Positions 10,401 through 20,160 are shown, counted from the stretch's first letter. The stretch: 64,000 bases of DNA from Rhynchopus sp. YZ270_cl-10 (GCA_964035575.1 OZ037835.1:496001-560000), one strand, 5' to 3'. Program-made: numbers and translations. The notes: generated by a model not told the origin, from the letters alone.

Positions 10401-13043
10401 GGGACTCCGCTAGGTACTAAAGTTCTGTTGATTGTCAACAGAACTTTTTGAAAATGGGGGGGGGGAAAAAAGAAAAAAAAAAGTTCTGCTGAGTGGTTCA
10501 GACCCGTTCTACCTGTCAAAAAAGCTCAGGAGAAGAAGATATGGAGAGGTGAGTGCTCAAACGTCCCAAAAAAGTCAAAATCGGGCGTTGAAAAAAAAAA
10601 CCCTGTACTTCATTGGTCAGGGTTCTAGCTCAGAAGAAAAAAAAAAGAAACGGAAAAGGTGGCTCAAAAAAATTTTTCTGCGCTTCGCGCGCAGGGATTA
10701 CGCAGCTCCCCCAAAAATAAAAAAAGTACGTATGGATTTTCAACACGTACAATTCTAAGCAAAAACAATTAAAAACCGCGCGCGCTTCGCGCGCGCTCTC
10801 CCTGGCAAAGTTGGTTGAGAAGGGTTGTGAAAGTTCGAAGAACTGGAGAAATCATCAGTCATGGCATCCAAATGTTCCTGGCGAAGCCACGGTACGCAAC
10901 ATTTTTAAAAAATCTTGACATAAAATGGCACTTTCGTTGGTAACTATGGTCCAGTTCCGTAAACTTTACTTCCATATTTTGCTAAAACGAAAGTTTCTGG
11001 CGAAGCCACGGTACGCAACATTTCTAAAAATTGCGCTTAAAATTGCCTATTATGTCATGGGAAGGGTGTATTGCAATCTAGCGCCGCAGGCGCACGGTAC
11101 GCTACTTTTTTCTTTCGCCATGCTGCATGCTCCTTTTCCGGTAAAATAGAAAATTGTCTCCTACAAATAGAATTCTGTAGGGGGTAGGTGAGAGGTGGGG
11201 GCGGAGCCCCACTCCTCACCTACCCCACCCCAGCCCCAATCCAAAACCCAAATTACCTACGTATGGACACGTATGGATTCCACCTTTTCAAAAACAATTC
11301 ACGTATGGATTTCCATACGTTCCACACGTGGAGCGTAATCCCTGTTCGCGCGGAAAAATTGACCACGCCAAGTCGCTGTTTTTAACAGCAAAGGGGACTG
11401 GCTGACGACACTGAGGACCTCCTTGGCCAACCGGTTTTTTGCACCGTGTAAAAAAAACCCCCCCCCAAAAAAAAAAAAACAACGGAAAAGGTGGGCCACC
11501 TTTTCCGTTCTACTGAGCTAGGACCCTGCATTGGTCCCCACCAGTGGAGTCCCCCATACAGGAGGAAGGGAGGGGGTTCGCCCTCTCCCACCATACTACA
11601 CGCGAATATGACTCTCATTTTAAGGAGATATGATATGGCGATGGCTCAGTCGCGGGCTATGATGGATGAGGCGGTGACTGAGGATGAGTGGTGTGCTGCG
11701 GCCGACCTGGTGTCAGCTGCATGCACTCTATCGGGGCTGATCTCGCAGCTCACGATAGAGGTGGCAGAAGAGAAAACGGCGGTGCAACCGCCACATGACG
11801 AGACACCGCGGGCCGTAGCGCTTGCGATGTTGGTGCGAGCAGCAGCAGCGACTTGCACCGAAGACGAGACACCCGGCGCCTGCTTCCCCGCAGGAGCCAC
11901 CACAACAGCGACCCCCACCATGACGTGCGCCACCGGTGGGAAGGTCAAGACGCCTCACAAGGCGCTGAAGAACAAGCCCCCGCCGCCGCCCCCACCCGAC
12001 CGTGGGTTGACTGCAGCCAGGAAGCCAGTGCCGCCGCCGCCGCCCAATCGAGACTGGACGACAACGACCGCCATGAGCATTGCATGGAGTAACTCCGGCA
12101 TCACTTAGACGCGTGTAGTATAGTGGAGTTCATCTTCGGGTGTCTACACTAAAACAACCAAGTTTTCAAAAAAAAGTTGCGTACCGTGCGCCTGCGGCGC
12201 AAGTATGTACCCCACCACGTGGACCATCAACAGAACATTTTCAAAATCGGAAATCCTAGCGGAGAGCCTGGAAATATGTCAAAAAAAAAATGCTGTAAAG
12301 AAAAAGCAGTTTCTGCCCACAAAATACCCACGGGGCCTCGTGAAGAGGGCTGTACCGGTAGGTAGAAAGTGAGAAAGAAGCAAGAAGTTGGGTGTCTACA
12401 AGCATACCGGGATAAAATACACATTGCACTGAGAGTCTGCCTTCACCCACTGCTTCAACTCTTCCGCAAGAATCGCGTACTCACCCACCAGCGCCGGGGA
12501 CTTGATGGTGTGCAAATATTTGTAGTTCCTCTCGTGGGCTCCGTCACCCTCTTGAAATCCTTTCACGGTACTGCCTTCACTTCGTGTTGCGACTGTAGCA
12601 GAACCTTGCACGAAGATGGCGACGGCGAAGGATGGTTCACGGTCGTGGTAAATGAACTCCCCACGGTTGAACACCATTGAGTGTGCTGTCTCGGCAAGCT
12701 CAAGGACTAGGTTGCGTGGCCACATGCGGAAGACGTCGGAGGAGGACAGCGTTGTCGTCAACGTTGCAGCGCTGGTGTGCACCGTATCCCGCACAGCCTC
12801 TGCCCGCCGCCGCCGTGTCAGGTAGCACAACACCGCCGGCACGAAGAGGTTCTGCAGCACCCAGATGGCCTTTCTGTCGACCACTTTTGAGAACGCATCG
12901 TCCAACCCACACAACACATACCGCGACGGCAGCTGCACCCTCTCCGAGCCAAGCACGGAGCACGTCCCGCTGTTGCGATACCGTTCAACAGCTAAGCCGA
13001 GCGCTGTCTTAACATTACGGGAAGAGGGGGAAGTAGCGGACAT
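7500..13043 (-). CDS. Triple cyclic-nucleotide-binding-domain protein, two exons
   Basis: Exon 1 is 13,043-12,408 and exon 2 is 10,310-7,500. Joining at GTATGC/CCACCAG keeps phase 0 and completes the first domain (ADSQCNVYFIP then GNEFVKRLEQLP), giving 1,148 residues. CNBD1 is ~103-225 (VGEYAIL at 186-192), CNBD2 ~250-365 (FFGELSLW at ~325-332) and CNBD3 ~400-505 (IFGYTCLL). In classical domains the phosphate-binding cassette is FGE...PRAATV. Here the Arg position is Lys in CNBD1 and Val in CNBD2, and the Glu is Tyr in CNBD3, so ordinary cAMP/cGMP binding is doubtful. Kinetoplastid relatives are known to bind other ligands. No channel pore or kinase domain is present. The C-terminal half is low complexity: a KEKE/AKAK stretch, a poly-Glu run, then Ser/Arg-rich sequence. 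It is probably a soluble regulatory or cytoskeletal protein. Confidence 0.85.
10419..10447. repeat. 29-bp perfect palindrome
   Basis: AAAGTTCTGTTGA, a TTG centre, then the exact reverse complement. The same palindrome sits at 63,057-63,085, at the same place just inside the element's left end, so it is a subterminal part of the hAT-like element. Confidence 0.85.
10861..11145 (+). repeat. Dispersed repeat A, copy 1
   Basis: About 285 bp with two cgaagccacggtacgcaac modules and one gccgcaggcgcacggtacgc module. It matches the reverse complement of ~22,693-22,980 at roughly 85 percent by eye. Each module is a short hairpin (GGCTTCGCC or GCGCCTGCGGCGC loop) next to GTACGCWAC. No coding capacity was seen. 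Confidence 0.75.
11608..12108 (+). CDS. Hypothetical Pro-rich protein inside the intron, opposite strand
   Basis: 166 residues from ATG at 11,608 (MTLILRRYDMAMAQSRAMMD). The first ~60 residues look helical (AVTEDEWCAAADLVSAACTL), followed by an Ala/Thr-rich region and two poly-Pro runs (NKPPPPPPPDRG, PVPPPPPNRD). An upstream in-frame extension to 11,491 reads repeat sequence and is unlikely to be used. The stop is followed after 7 bases by the conserved A-tailed element at 12,116, as if the ORF and that 3' end belong to one retroposed or expressed unit. No known domain was recognised. It is the only plausible plus-strand gene in the first 13 kb, and it lies inside a mobile element in a host intron. 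Confidence 0.4.
   Translation: MTLILRRYDMAMAQSRAMMDEAVTEDEWCAAADLVSAACTLSGLISQLTIEVAEEKTAVQPPHDETPRAVALAMLVRAAAATCTEDETPGACFPAGATTTATPTMTCATGGKVKTPHKALKNKPPPPPPPDRGLTAARKPVPPPPPNRDWTTTTAMSIAWSNSGIT
12116..12175 (+). repeat. A-tailed 3'-end element, copy 1 (retroposon-like)
   Basis: It reads atagtggagttcatcttcgg, then gtgtctacactaaaacaacc, then aagttttc and an A run. Four other copies occur at 23,298, 29,862, 41,289 and 41,361 on the minus strand. The shared 3' border followed by poly(A) suggests a retroposon (SINE-like) tail. Confidence 0.65.
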
Positions 13044-14095
13044 ATTCGTGCATAAGAGGGTCGCGGAGAAAGGGAGGAGGAGGAGGAGAAGGGTGAGGGG
13101 AACTTAGCTAGGGGGAGGTGACCTGATGTTATAATTGGGTTGTAAAGAATGTAGACCAAAAGTTGATTTGTTGGGCGGCTATTCTGGATGGATCCCCAGA
13201 CAGTTTCACAAGAGACAAAGTCCCTTCATACCAAAGCTTGACCAAGAAAAAACGAACGAGGAGGAGGGGAAATTCAAGGGGGGAAATAGTAGAACGCAGC
13301 AAAAAAAACACACAATATTCAATTTGACATTCACACACACGAAGGTAGGGCGCTGGATACACAAGTGCAGCATTTTTTTTCCCTTACATTTTTGGTACTT
13401 TTGTGGATTTAATATTTTTTTTTGTTAAAACGTTCCCCGACACACACCCCAAGCCACCCACAGCCTCAAGACACTTCAACGATTTTGAACAAAACTGAAA
13501 CAGTACGCACAAATACGACAGTAATACGCATGGCAAAGAAGACATGGTCTGTCGTTCGTCAAAAAAAAAAACAAAACAAAAAACAAAAACAAAAGGCAGT
13601 TATGAGGCAATTGATGCAACTTCGTGAAAAAAATCACCTTAATTGTCGTTCCCTCACCCCTTCTTGTAGTTGTTTGATGCGTTGACGCTGCTACATACAC
13701 GCTCTATATCTCACCTATTGCGTGTGTTGCGGAGCACGGTTGGGGGAGTGAACGATGTTGACACTTTTTCCGCTCACAAAATATCGTAAAAATCAAAAAT
13801 AAGATAAAAGGGTTGTGAGATGCCCCTGGGCCTTTGCAGATCTGTCAACATTTCAGAGCATCCGAACGCGCATTCGAAAAACGAAAACTCCCAAAAATCA
13901 AAAATCAAAAATCGGAAAACGCGCACGAGAAAACAAGAAAAAGTGTCACTTGTCGTTCCCTGACACCCCTTCTCGTAGTTGTTTGATGCGTTGACGCTTC
14001 CACACGGTTGGGTGAGTGAACGACGTGACACTTTCCGCTCATTTTCTTTCCTTACTTCAAAAACTCTCTCTTTTTTGTTTGATTTGGTTTTGGTT
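13044..14095. other. Intergenic with a repeated ~50-bp motif
   Basis: AT-rich with no supported gene. Two direct copies of a motif (gttgtttgatgcgttgacgc ... gagtgaacgaygttgacact) lie at ~13,660-13,772 and ~13,970-14,042. A third copy, inverted, is at ~30,962-31,040. The CNBD gene 5' side (13,050-13,110) has a strong pyrimidine tract on the minus strand, suitable for a splice acceptor. Confidence 0.5.
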
Positions 14096-14215
14096 GAGAC
14101 ACATCAATGGTGTCGGTTCTGTGGAATCACTGAACCACCCATATCCTGTATCACATCGTTGATTGTTCTTTCCCTGCGTTGACTGCAGGAAAGTTCGCGA
14201 AAACTATCGCGACCA
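14096..14215 (+). other. Zinc-finger-like coding scrap / hairpin segment, copy 1
   Basis: The plus strand reads HQWCRFCGITEPP before a stop at 14,182. The same block gives VCRLCGVTEPP at ~16,640 and HQRCRFCGITEPP at ~40,848. Between copies 1 and 2 the ten codons from the first Cys differ at seven bases, five of them silent third positions, which argues for past selection on protein. The block also folds (GGTTC/GAACC against GGCTC/GAGCC in copy 2), so a structured-RNA reading is possible. No gene model is claimed. Confidence 0.45.
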
Positions 14216-14734
14216 GCCATCGTCCGGCATATTTTTGAAAAAAGATGAACAAAAAACAGAGAGTAGACAGAAAAAGGCGTTTGTGTGAAAAAGATTTTTC
14301 TGTCAAGTGTTTTTGTGTGTTGGCGGAGAAGAAAACAGTTTACAATAAAAGACTCCTGCGTCGGTTTTCTCTTTCACACAAAGTAGTGTGCGTAAAAATA
14401 ATAAAACGAACGTTCGAAAAACCGGAACGCGAGTTCGGATACTATGTCATTTAAGGCACAAATAAATAGGGACACCTGAAGAAGGAAACAGCTCTGTCTA
14501 CCAGCGCACAATGCACGCTCTGCGAATAGAAGCAATGTGACTGTGAACAGACGAAAGTGAAGAAATACTTTAATGAAGTTGCAGGGCATTTTTTATCCAT
14601 AACAATTTTGATCAGGATTTTATTGTCTCTATTCTCTCAAACTCGAGGAAACAATATTCAAATATGGACAGGAACGGTGTCCTGCCACACTGCTTTTTTT
14701 GAAAAGGCAGGGTTCTGTACAGGTCCGGTCACTC

Positions 14735-15041
14735 GGTCGGTCTGACCGAGTCAGACGTTGACTCGGTCAGCCGTTTTTTTTTTTTTTTTTTTTATAAATC
14801 TCACACGGTGCAGTCTGTCCTGGAAATGTCGGACCCTTTTGTCGGAGTCCGAGGGGGTCCGACAGTCGGACCCCCTGAGTCCGACAGTCGGACTCAGGGG
14901 TCCGACTGTCGGACTCACAGTCGGACCCCTGAGTCCGACTGCCGGACCCTGGGGTCCGACAGGCACACCCAGGTGCCCAGGTGCCCAGGTACCCAGGTAC
15001 CCAGGTACCCAGGTCCAGGTCCAGGAACAGGTACCCAGGAA
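14735..15041. repeat. Terminal arrays of modular element copy 1
   Basis: In order: a foldback of gaccgagtca motifs (14,735-14,775), a long T run, inverted and direct repeats of GTCCGACTGTCGGACTC (~14,840-14,965), then five or so GGTACCCA units and ggtccaggtcc (14,970-15,040). The GTCCGAC block recurs inverted at 22,408-22,560. Confidence 0.8.
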
Positions 15042-16197
15042 CAGGAAAAGAGCAACCACAGCTCCACATGACAAACACAAAAGTGTCCAGTCACGTGGGG
15101 CATTCATGCACTGAGGAGATAATGATCCAACAATTTACAAGAAAGATTACTTAACCTACTGCTGGAAATTGCCAGGTCGTAGTAACACACAAAGTGTGCC
15201 TCCGTTCGGGAAGACCGGATATTCTAGAGACCAAAAAGGCCTCAAGAATATCTTCCGGTAGTCAAGGTATAACCGAGTGAACGGCCCAAGACCCCCGTGG
15301 AGAAGTTAAATGTTGTAATGCTATCAAGTAGAAACTGCGACCACTGTCTTACCCTCCTCAATGCATGGTGGAAGATGTCTTTGACAACCAATATCCTGTA
15401 CCCAGGTACCCATATTCCCAGACCCACGCAGTACCACGTCGCAGTACTACGCAAAATTTACCACCAGACCCTGTCTTCGTGCACCTGAAGTGCAACGCCG
15501 CAGACAGGCCAAACATGCGTTGGACTCAGAGGAATGCCCGCTGTGCAGGTATCAAACATGAGAACCAACTCCCAGCAACAAGGGGCGCCTTTTGGCGGGC
15601 GTTGTTGAGGGTGTTTGGGGTGCAAAGTTTTCCACAATTTTGATGCGCGGGTACAGAAGTGTTGTCTTGTTCTTTCATCTCTAGGAATGTAAATGTCAAT
15701 CGCGTTTAACTACCACGAGGGCTTGTTCAGTGAACCCACAAGGGGTCGAAGGGGGTTGGTTATCCCATATCTATCAAAGGTTGTGTCGACCAGGCGAATC
15801 CACTATGTTACGCTGTACGTTGTTAAATCCGAAGAAATAACGCTTTAGCAGCCGCAGGAAGTTTGTTAAAAAGAGTGCCTCACGCTACAGAAACTACCAC
15901 CCGCGATTGACTTAGATGTTATAACAAAGAGAATTCAGAACAAAACAACACCCTGCCCCATACACACTAAATTGTCATGCTTCAAGAGCATGCCTGGGCC
16001 AAAATTACTGTGACAAAAAGGCAACAAGACCACCCACAAGGAGTGTGAAATGTGCACTGGTTTTCTGGGGGAACGCAATATTTTCTTGTGCCTCGTCCTC
16101 CGCAAGCAGAGGACAGACTTTCCGGAAGGTTTCCAAAGTCGAATTTCTTGCACTAGCTATGCTCCCTGGGTTAAATGGCAATAGCAGTGACTGACAA
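15042..16197 (+). mobile_element. Modular repeat element, core copy 1
   Basis: A ~1.15 kb non-coding segment with over 90 percent identity by eye to 25,003-26,152, and a divergent partial relative at ~61,300-62,105. All end near atagcagtgactgac. It contains a conserved hairpin (CCGGATATTCT...AGAATATCTTCCGG, 15,207-15,256). No transposase is seen, so it is non-autonomous or of unknown class. The sequence left of the core differs completely between copies. Confidence 0.75.
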
Positions 16198-16624
16198 AGT
16201 GTACCCATCCCCCTTCCACCCCAGATCTTAGTCCGCAAACTCAGAATGGATTGATGCGGGTGATACTCTTTGGATTTTGAGTTGCTGAATGTCGGAGACG
16301 CGGCGAGGCTTCTCATCACAATCGCAGATGCAGTTCAGATTTCACGATCCTGTGATGAGTGTAAATGTGGAGTGTGATTAATGAATGAAATGTATGGTGT
16401 AGAAACGCAGTTATCGGGAAAGGTGGGTTAATGTGGTAAAAAAAGTGGATAAAACTCGTGTAATTTTGTGAATTCCCACAAAGGTGGGTGATAATGTGCC
16501 CTTTTGTCACTCAATTGTAACCGAGAATGTATGGGAGAATGAAATTTTATTTCCCAACCCAACAACAACGATAAAGCGTGAAGACAATAAATGAAATCAA
16601 AGCGGAATAAATTTGAGGTTTTGT

Positions 16625-16735
16625 GAGGCACTCAACGAGTGTGCCGGCTCTGTGGCGTCACGGAGCCACCAACACTCCCCAGTCATTTTTCCTGCGCTTC
16701 CAGGAAAACTCGCGTTTGCGACCAGGCCGAAACGA
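16625..16735 (+). other. Zinc-finger-like coding scrap / hairpin segment, copy 2
   Basis: Carries VCRLCGVTEPPTLPSHFSCA on the plus strand and the matching GGCTC/GAGCC hairpin, then a second hairpin (TTTTCCTG...CAGGAAAA). Both this copy and copy 1 are followed after ~150-200 bp by the shared motif ctcctgcgtcggttttct (~14,362 and ~16,862), so they belong to a longer homologous unit. Confidence 0.45.
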
Positions 16736-16969
16736 AAAAATTTAATTCACAGCAAACAGGTGTGAGGGAGAAGAAAAGAAAGTGAACAAAAACGAAAAAA
16801 CAATGTTTTTCTGAAATGTGATGTTGTTGGGGTGGGGAGAATAAAACAGTTCCAGAAAAGCTCCTGCGTCGGTTTTCTTTTGGTTAAAAAAATCACTCAG
16901 TAAAAAAAAGAACTTTTTCATCACTCCCCTCAAACACCCTCAAACACTGCCAAAACGAAGAAGGACAGG

Positions 16970-17131
16970 ATGTATGACACTTACGGATACCAAGTCTCAG
17001 CGGGTATGAGAAGCAAGGAGGTGTACAAGAAGAAATGGGACGAGTTCTTGCGGTTTTCAAACCTCGAGCGACTTGGTCCGCTTTGTATTGACACGGACCT
17101 CGACACCCCGACATGTACTGGCTTTTGAGAA
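16970..17131 (+). CDS. Short ORF resembling a tyrosine-recombinase N-terminal region
   Basis: 53 residues starting MYDTYGYQVSAGMRSKEVYK and containing YKKKWDEFLRF. The same motif (YRKTWDDFLRF) occurs in the minus-strand ORF at 20,214-20,441. A Y-x3-W-x2-F-x2-F pattern is typical of the SAM-like core-binding domain of tyrosine recombinases; no catalytic domain was found. It is best read as a fragment of an old mobile element of undetermined class. A second frame (17,073-17,276) is open beside it but has no recognisable domain. Confidence 0.35.
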
Positions 17132-17289
17132 AGGCAGTCGGTTCCTCGGTAGATTGCGTGCAAGTGAGGGAATATCCATCTGCTTGGAAGACGTCAAAAC
17201 ACCAAACATAGTATTTCGCGACATAAAGGGCAGATCAAATACTCACTGCCTTACATTCTCGGTTACAATTGAGTGACACAAAGGGCATA

Positions 17290-17530
17290 TAATCTGCAAA
17301 ATTACACGAGTTTTATTTCACTGAGTTAGATAATTATTATCTCATGAAATAAAGTGAACATTATTTCACGAGGTGGTGGGTGACTCAAACTGGGGCTCAA
17401 CTTCACGAAGCGAGTGGAGTTCAGCATTTTGATTTCATGAGTGAAGTGAGTGTAATCATAAAAGTGATGTCACGAGCGATAGCGAGTGGGTATCACGTAT
17501 TCCAGTTTGTGAATCACCCATCAGTTAAAT
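17290..17530. repeat. AT-rich inverted motifs (TTATTTCACG / CGTGAAATAA)
   Basis: Many direct and inverted copies of ttatttcac/ttatctcac lie here and again at ~20,010-20,260, ~20,500-20,720 and ~20,980. They flank both recombinase-like ORFs, so they may be end repeats of the same element family. Confidence 0.5.
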
Positions 17531-17613
17531 AATGTTCACTTTAGTTTTCGATACGTAATTTTGAGTTGACGGTCTTGAAAACACTTCGCTGGCTGGTGTG
17601 TCAAACGGTATGT

Positions 17614-18125
17614 GTATGGTTTGCACGTAACGCTCTACGTATACGATACACACAACGCTATGCATAGGCGATACACGGTTCGTGTGCAGCGTATGCAACG
17701 CAACGCAACCGATGTGTACGTAGCGATCTGTATGCAACGAACGCAACGCATGCATCGCAACGCAACCGATACATACGTAGCGATCTGTATGCAACGAACG
17801 CAACGCATGCAACGCAACGCAACCGATGCATACGTAGCGGTCTGTATGCAACGAACGCAACGCTATGTATATGCCATACACGCGTTAACCGCAACGAGCG
17901 CTTACGACGCGCTGCCCACCTTCGGTGGGCAGCGAAAACGGCGTCCTCGCGCCGCGGAAACACTCTTGCAGGCTCGTGTGGTTGATAACGGAACGGTCTG
18001 CACATGCGTTACACACAACGGTCTTCGTATACGATACACACAACGCTAAGCATAAGCGATACACGCGTTAACCGTATCGTGTGGTTACCAAACGCAGCCC
18101 ACCTGCGGTGGGCTGCTGCAACTCG
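17614..18125. repeat. 60-bp tandem repeat and hairpins
   Basis: Three 60-bp units (core gatctgtatgcaacgaacgc, ~17,690-17,865) lie within a segment bounded by related cgtatacgatacacacaacg sequences at ~17,637 and ~18,027. Two hairpins with GCCCACC stems (17,914-17,934 and 18,098-18,118) follow. No gene seen. Confidence 0.7.
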
Positions 18126-18518
18126 TGCCGTGTGTGGCTCATGCATGGTTCTCACAGCGCACTGGCACGTTTCCCAAGCCGCAAACCCGGTCACCTGCCT
18201 GAAAAACCGGGTTTTTGGCCAAAACGCCTGTTTTGCCTGTAGAACCCTGTAGAAGCCTTAAGATACACGTGTTTTGCTAAGGCAAAAAGGGGTACTCGCG
18301 ACACCCTGGAATCAGGGTCTGCCAGGGGTCCCAGCTTCGTTGAAGCCGTAAACCCCCCAAAAAGTGTCCGATCTTTCCAAAGAAAACGTTTTTTTGGCTG
18401 TGCGAAGCTTCTACCCCTGAAAAAAAAAACCGGTTTTTGGTCGAAAACCCCCCCCGGGGGGGGGACTGAAGCGGGAGGACTGAAGCGGGGGGTAGGGGGG
18501 GTGGCGGATCGGCAAAGT

Positions 18519-19372
18519 TAATATGGACTCGTCCGGAAACCCCTCTGGTAAGATTCATCCTTTTGGGTATTTTTGGGTTTTTTTGATGATGCCCCCCACA
18601 AAAAGTGCATCTAGGTGATATTCTGATATGAAAATAGGTTTTTGGGGGGGTCTGAGGCTATATTTTCGCTTTTTTAATCAGATTTTCAGCCTTTTATTGT
18701 CGTTCTTCTGGATCTCTTCTCTCTTTCTCTTAATCCTGCCATGCCGCCTTGACAAGGTTTCATTGACCTCTGTCAAATCTACTGGATCAATGCCAGGGAC
18801 TTTTGCTTTGCGGGTCACCTTGGATGTGGAGACTCCATAGTAAATACAGGTTCCCTCCGTGTCAGAGTACACGCTAGCTGAAATGACACGACCGTTGCTC
18901 GGGCAGCAGTACACAGACGAAAAGAGATTGATGGAAAGAAGGGTGCACTGATACGTATGAGTACGAGGGAATGAGATAACAAAGGCCTCTGTGTGGGGAA
19001 GCTCGCGCAGGGCACCGACAATGACCCCTACGGTAAGGATCTCCTGACAACAAGAATCATCAGAGAGAGGGTTCGAAACGACACCAAGTGTGCGTCGCAC
19101 CCATTCTTACCGTGTTTCTCGACAAAAAAGTGAACTTCACTGCTGTCATTGCCACGTTTTTTTTTTCCAAAAAATACGTAAAAAAATATAAGTAAAAAGG
19201 GGGAGAGGGGAAATAAACAAAAAGAAATGCCCAAATATGCCCTCTGGGGTGGTAGGTGTATGGTGGGTATCAAAAAATTGGGTTGTTTGGGTGTTTTGAG
19301 CAGAAAAACCTCAAAAAACCCCAAAAGGATGAATCTTACCAGGAGGGTTTCCGGACGGACCCATATATATTA
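18519..19372 (-). mobile_element. ~850-bp TIR element carrying a small spliced gene
   Basis: The ends are ~65-bp inverted repeats (left 18,519-18,585, right 19,305-19,372) sharing gtccggaaacc and ctggtaagattcatcctttt. Similarity is about 88 percent by eye. A single minus-strand gene fills the interior. No target duplication could be fixed because the right end abuts a large palindrome. The superfamily was not recognised. Confidence 0.65.
18678..19149 (-). CDS. Hypothetical 134-residue protein in TIR element, two exons
   Basis: Exon 1 is 19,149-19,111 (MTAVKFTFLSRNT) and exon 2 is 19,043-18,678. A 67-nt intron with GTAAGA donor and TTGTTGTCAG acceptor joins them in phase 0. The intron contains an in-frame stop, so it must be removed for the product to form. 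Exon 2 reads EILTVGVIVGALRELPHTEA, then alternating hydrophobic strands with several Cys (SSVYCCPSNG) and a highly basic C terminus (GRIKRKREEIQKNDNKRLKI). The latter could be a nuclear or nucleic-acid-binding tail. No known family was recognised. Its place between terminal inverted repeats suggests an element-encoded protein, perhaps DNA-binding, but that is inference. ATG choice: it is the first Met of the open exon-1 frame. Confidence 0.55.
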
Positions 19373-19376
19373 TTAT

Positions 19377-19519
19377 CGTGAATTTATTTTCCAGTATTTC
19401 ACGCACAGGTGGAAACAGCCCGAGGGGAAGCATTTTTTCCCGAGGGCGAAGCCCTCGGGGAAAAATGCTTCCCCGAGGGCTGTTTCCACCTGTAAGTGAA
19501 ATACTGGTATAAATTCACG
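19377..19519. repeat. 143-bp near-perfect palindrome
   Basis: The arms start cgtgaattta and ttcacgcacaggtggaaaca on the left and are mirrored on the right around a cgaa centre near 19,448. Only a few mismatches lie in the ~70-bp arms. It could extrude a cruciform or form a very stable RNA hairpin. It lies immediately outside the right end of the TIR element. Confidence 0.85.
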
Positions 19520-19644
19520 AAAATATATTATTTTATCTCCAAATGAGACCATGAATTTCACAACCCGTTTTCACGTACAAAGAGAAGAGGGTGGGATGGT
19601 TATTTTTATGATGATTTTTGATTCAGTTTTTTTATGTGGAACTC

Positions 19645-19806
19645 TTAGCGCTGGACAGCGCCTTGAGCCAGAACTGGTGCAGCGGGTTTGTGGCGCTTAA
19701 GCGGCTGTACTTCTGATGAAGATGAGGAAGACGATGACGATGAGTCACTTGTGTTCGTGTCGGACTCACTCTCCACAGGTGCCCTCGTACGTTTTTGAGG
19801 TGTCAT
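19645..19806 (-). CDS. Small Ser-rich basic protein (53 aa)
   Basis: ATG at 19,806 gives MTPQKRTRAPVESESDTNTS, then Asp and ten Ser in a row, then EVQPLKRHKPAAPVLAQGAV and a stop. Two basic clusters (KRTR, LKRHK) flank an acidic/Ser stretch, like a nuclear localisation plus casein-kinase-type phosphorylation segment. Serine codons are mixed (TCA, TCG, TCT, TCC), so this is not a simple DNA repeat. No homologue was recognised. It may be one exon of a longer gene, because neighbouring small genes here are spliced. Confidence 0.35.
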   Translation of the reverse strand: MTPQKRTRAPVESESDTNTSDSSSSSSSSSSEVQPLKRHKPAAPVLAQGAVQR

Positions 19807-20012
19807 TTGGGATTTTGGAAGAATATTGGGAAAAAAAAACGGTGTGTATCCTTGGTTTGTGTGCTACAGAAAATTAACTGAAAAATGCGTTTGAGACCCC
19901 TAGAATGGCTCAAAATGCCTCTTTTCTGGCTTTAATTGCAAAATTGGGCCTCCAAAGGCCTCCAAAAAAATTTTCGAGAGTTCAGTTCTACGATTTTCTG
20001 AGCGTGAATTTA

Positions 20013-20160
20013 TTTTTCTGAGCGTGAATTTATTTTTTGAGCGTGAAATACCGGAAAATAAATTCACGCACCTCCTTCACGATTTTGTGAAGGGGCGTGA
20101 AATTCATGGTCTCAAGCGGGGATAAAAACTAGAAAACACAAGTGTTTTCTAGAATTTTAT
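20013..20160. repeat. Tandem gagcgtgaatttatttt units and short palindrome
   Basis: Two gagcgtgaatttattttt units (about 20,001-20,040) are followed by a related inverted copy (aaataaattcacgc) and a 24-bp perfect palindrome at ~20,132-20,155 (arms CTAGAAAACAC). These sequences echo the arms of the 19,377 palindrome. Confidence 0.6.

Larger units (their letters stand above)
10399..12270. mobile_element. hAT-like TIR element filling the intron, with nested repeats
   Basis: The left end is CAGGGACTCCGCTAGG at 10,399-10,414 and the right end is CCTAGCGGAGAGCCTG at 12,255-12,270, a 16-bp inverted pair with one mismatch. The outer ~195 bp on the left and ~105 bp on the right match both ends of the compact element at 63,037-63,334, which has a perfect 8-bp target duplication. 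Here GAAATAT occurs on both sides, offset by a few bases, so the duplication is imperfect. No transposase frame is visible; the interior holds other repeats and one opposite-strand ORF. Confidence 0.7.
10311..12407 (-). other. Spliceosomal intron (2,097 nt) of the CNBD gene
   Basis: The donor is CCG|GTATGC and the acceptor is CTCCCACCAG|GGA on the minus strand, both in phase 0. The flanking peptides only form a complete CNBD end when joined. Almost the whole intron is occupied by one TIR-bounded insertion and further repeats, so a short intron was probably inflated. It could instead be an insertion splitting the gene; the canonical GT-AG ends argue for an intron. Confidence 0.75.

Noticed and set aside
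14096-14215. Reading the three CRxCG segments as a small nuclear RNA gene
   Set aside because: Hairpins covary at one pair, but most differences are silent third positions, so a coding origin explains them better; kept only as an alternative.
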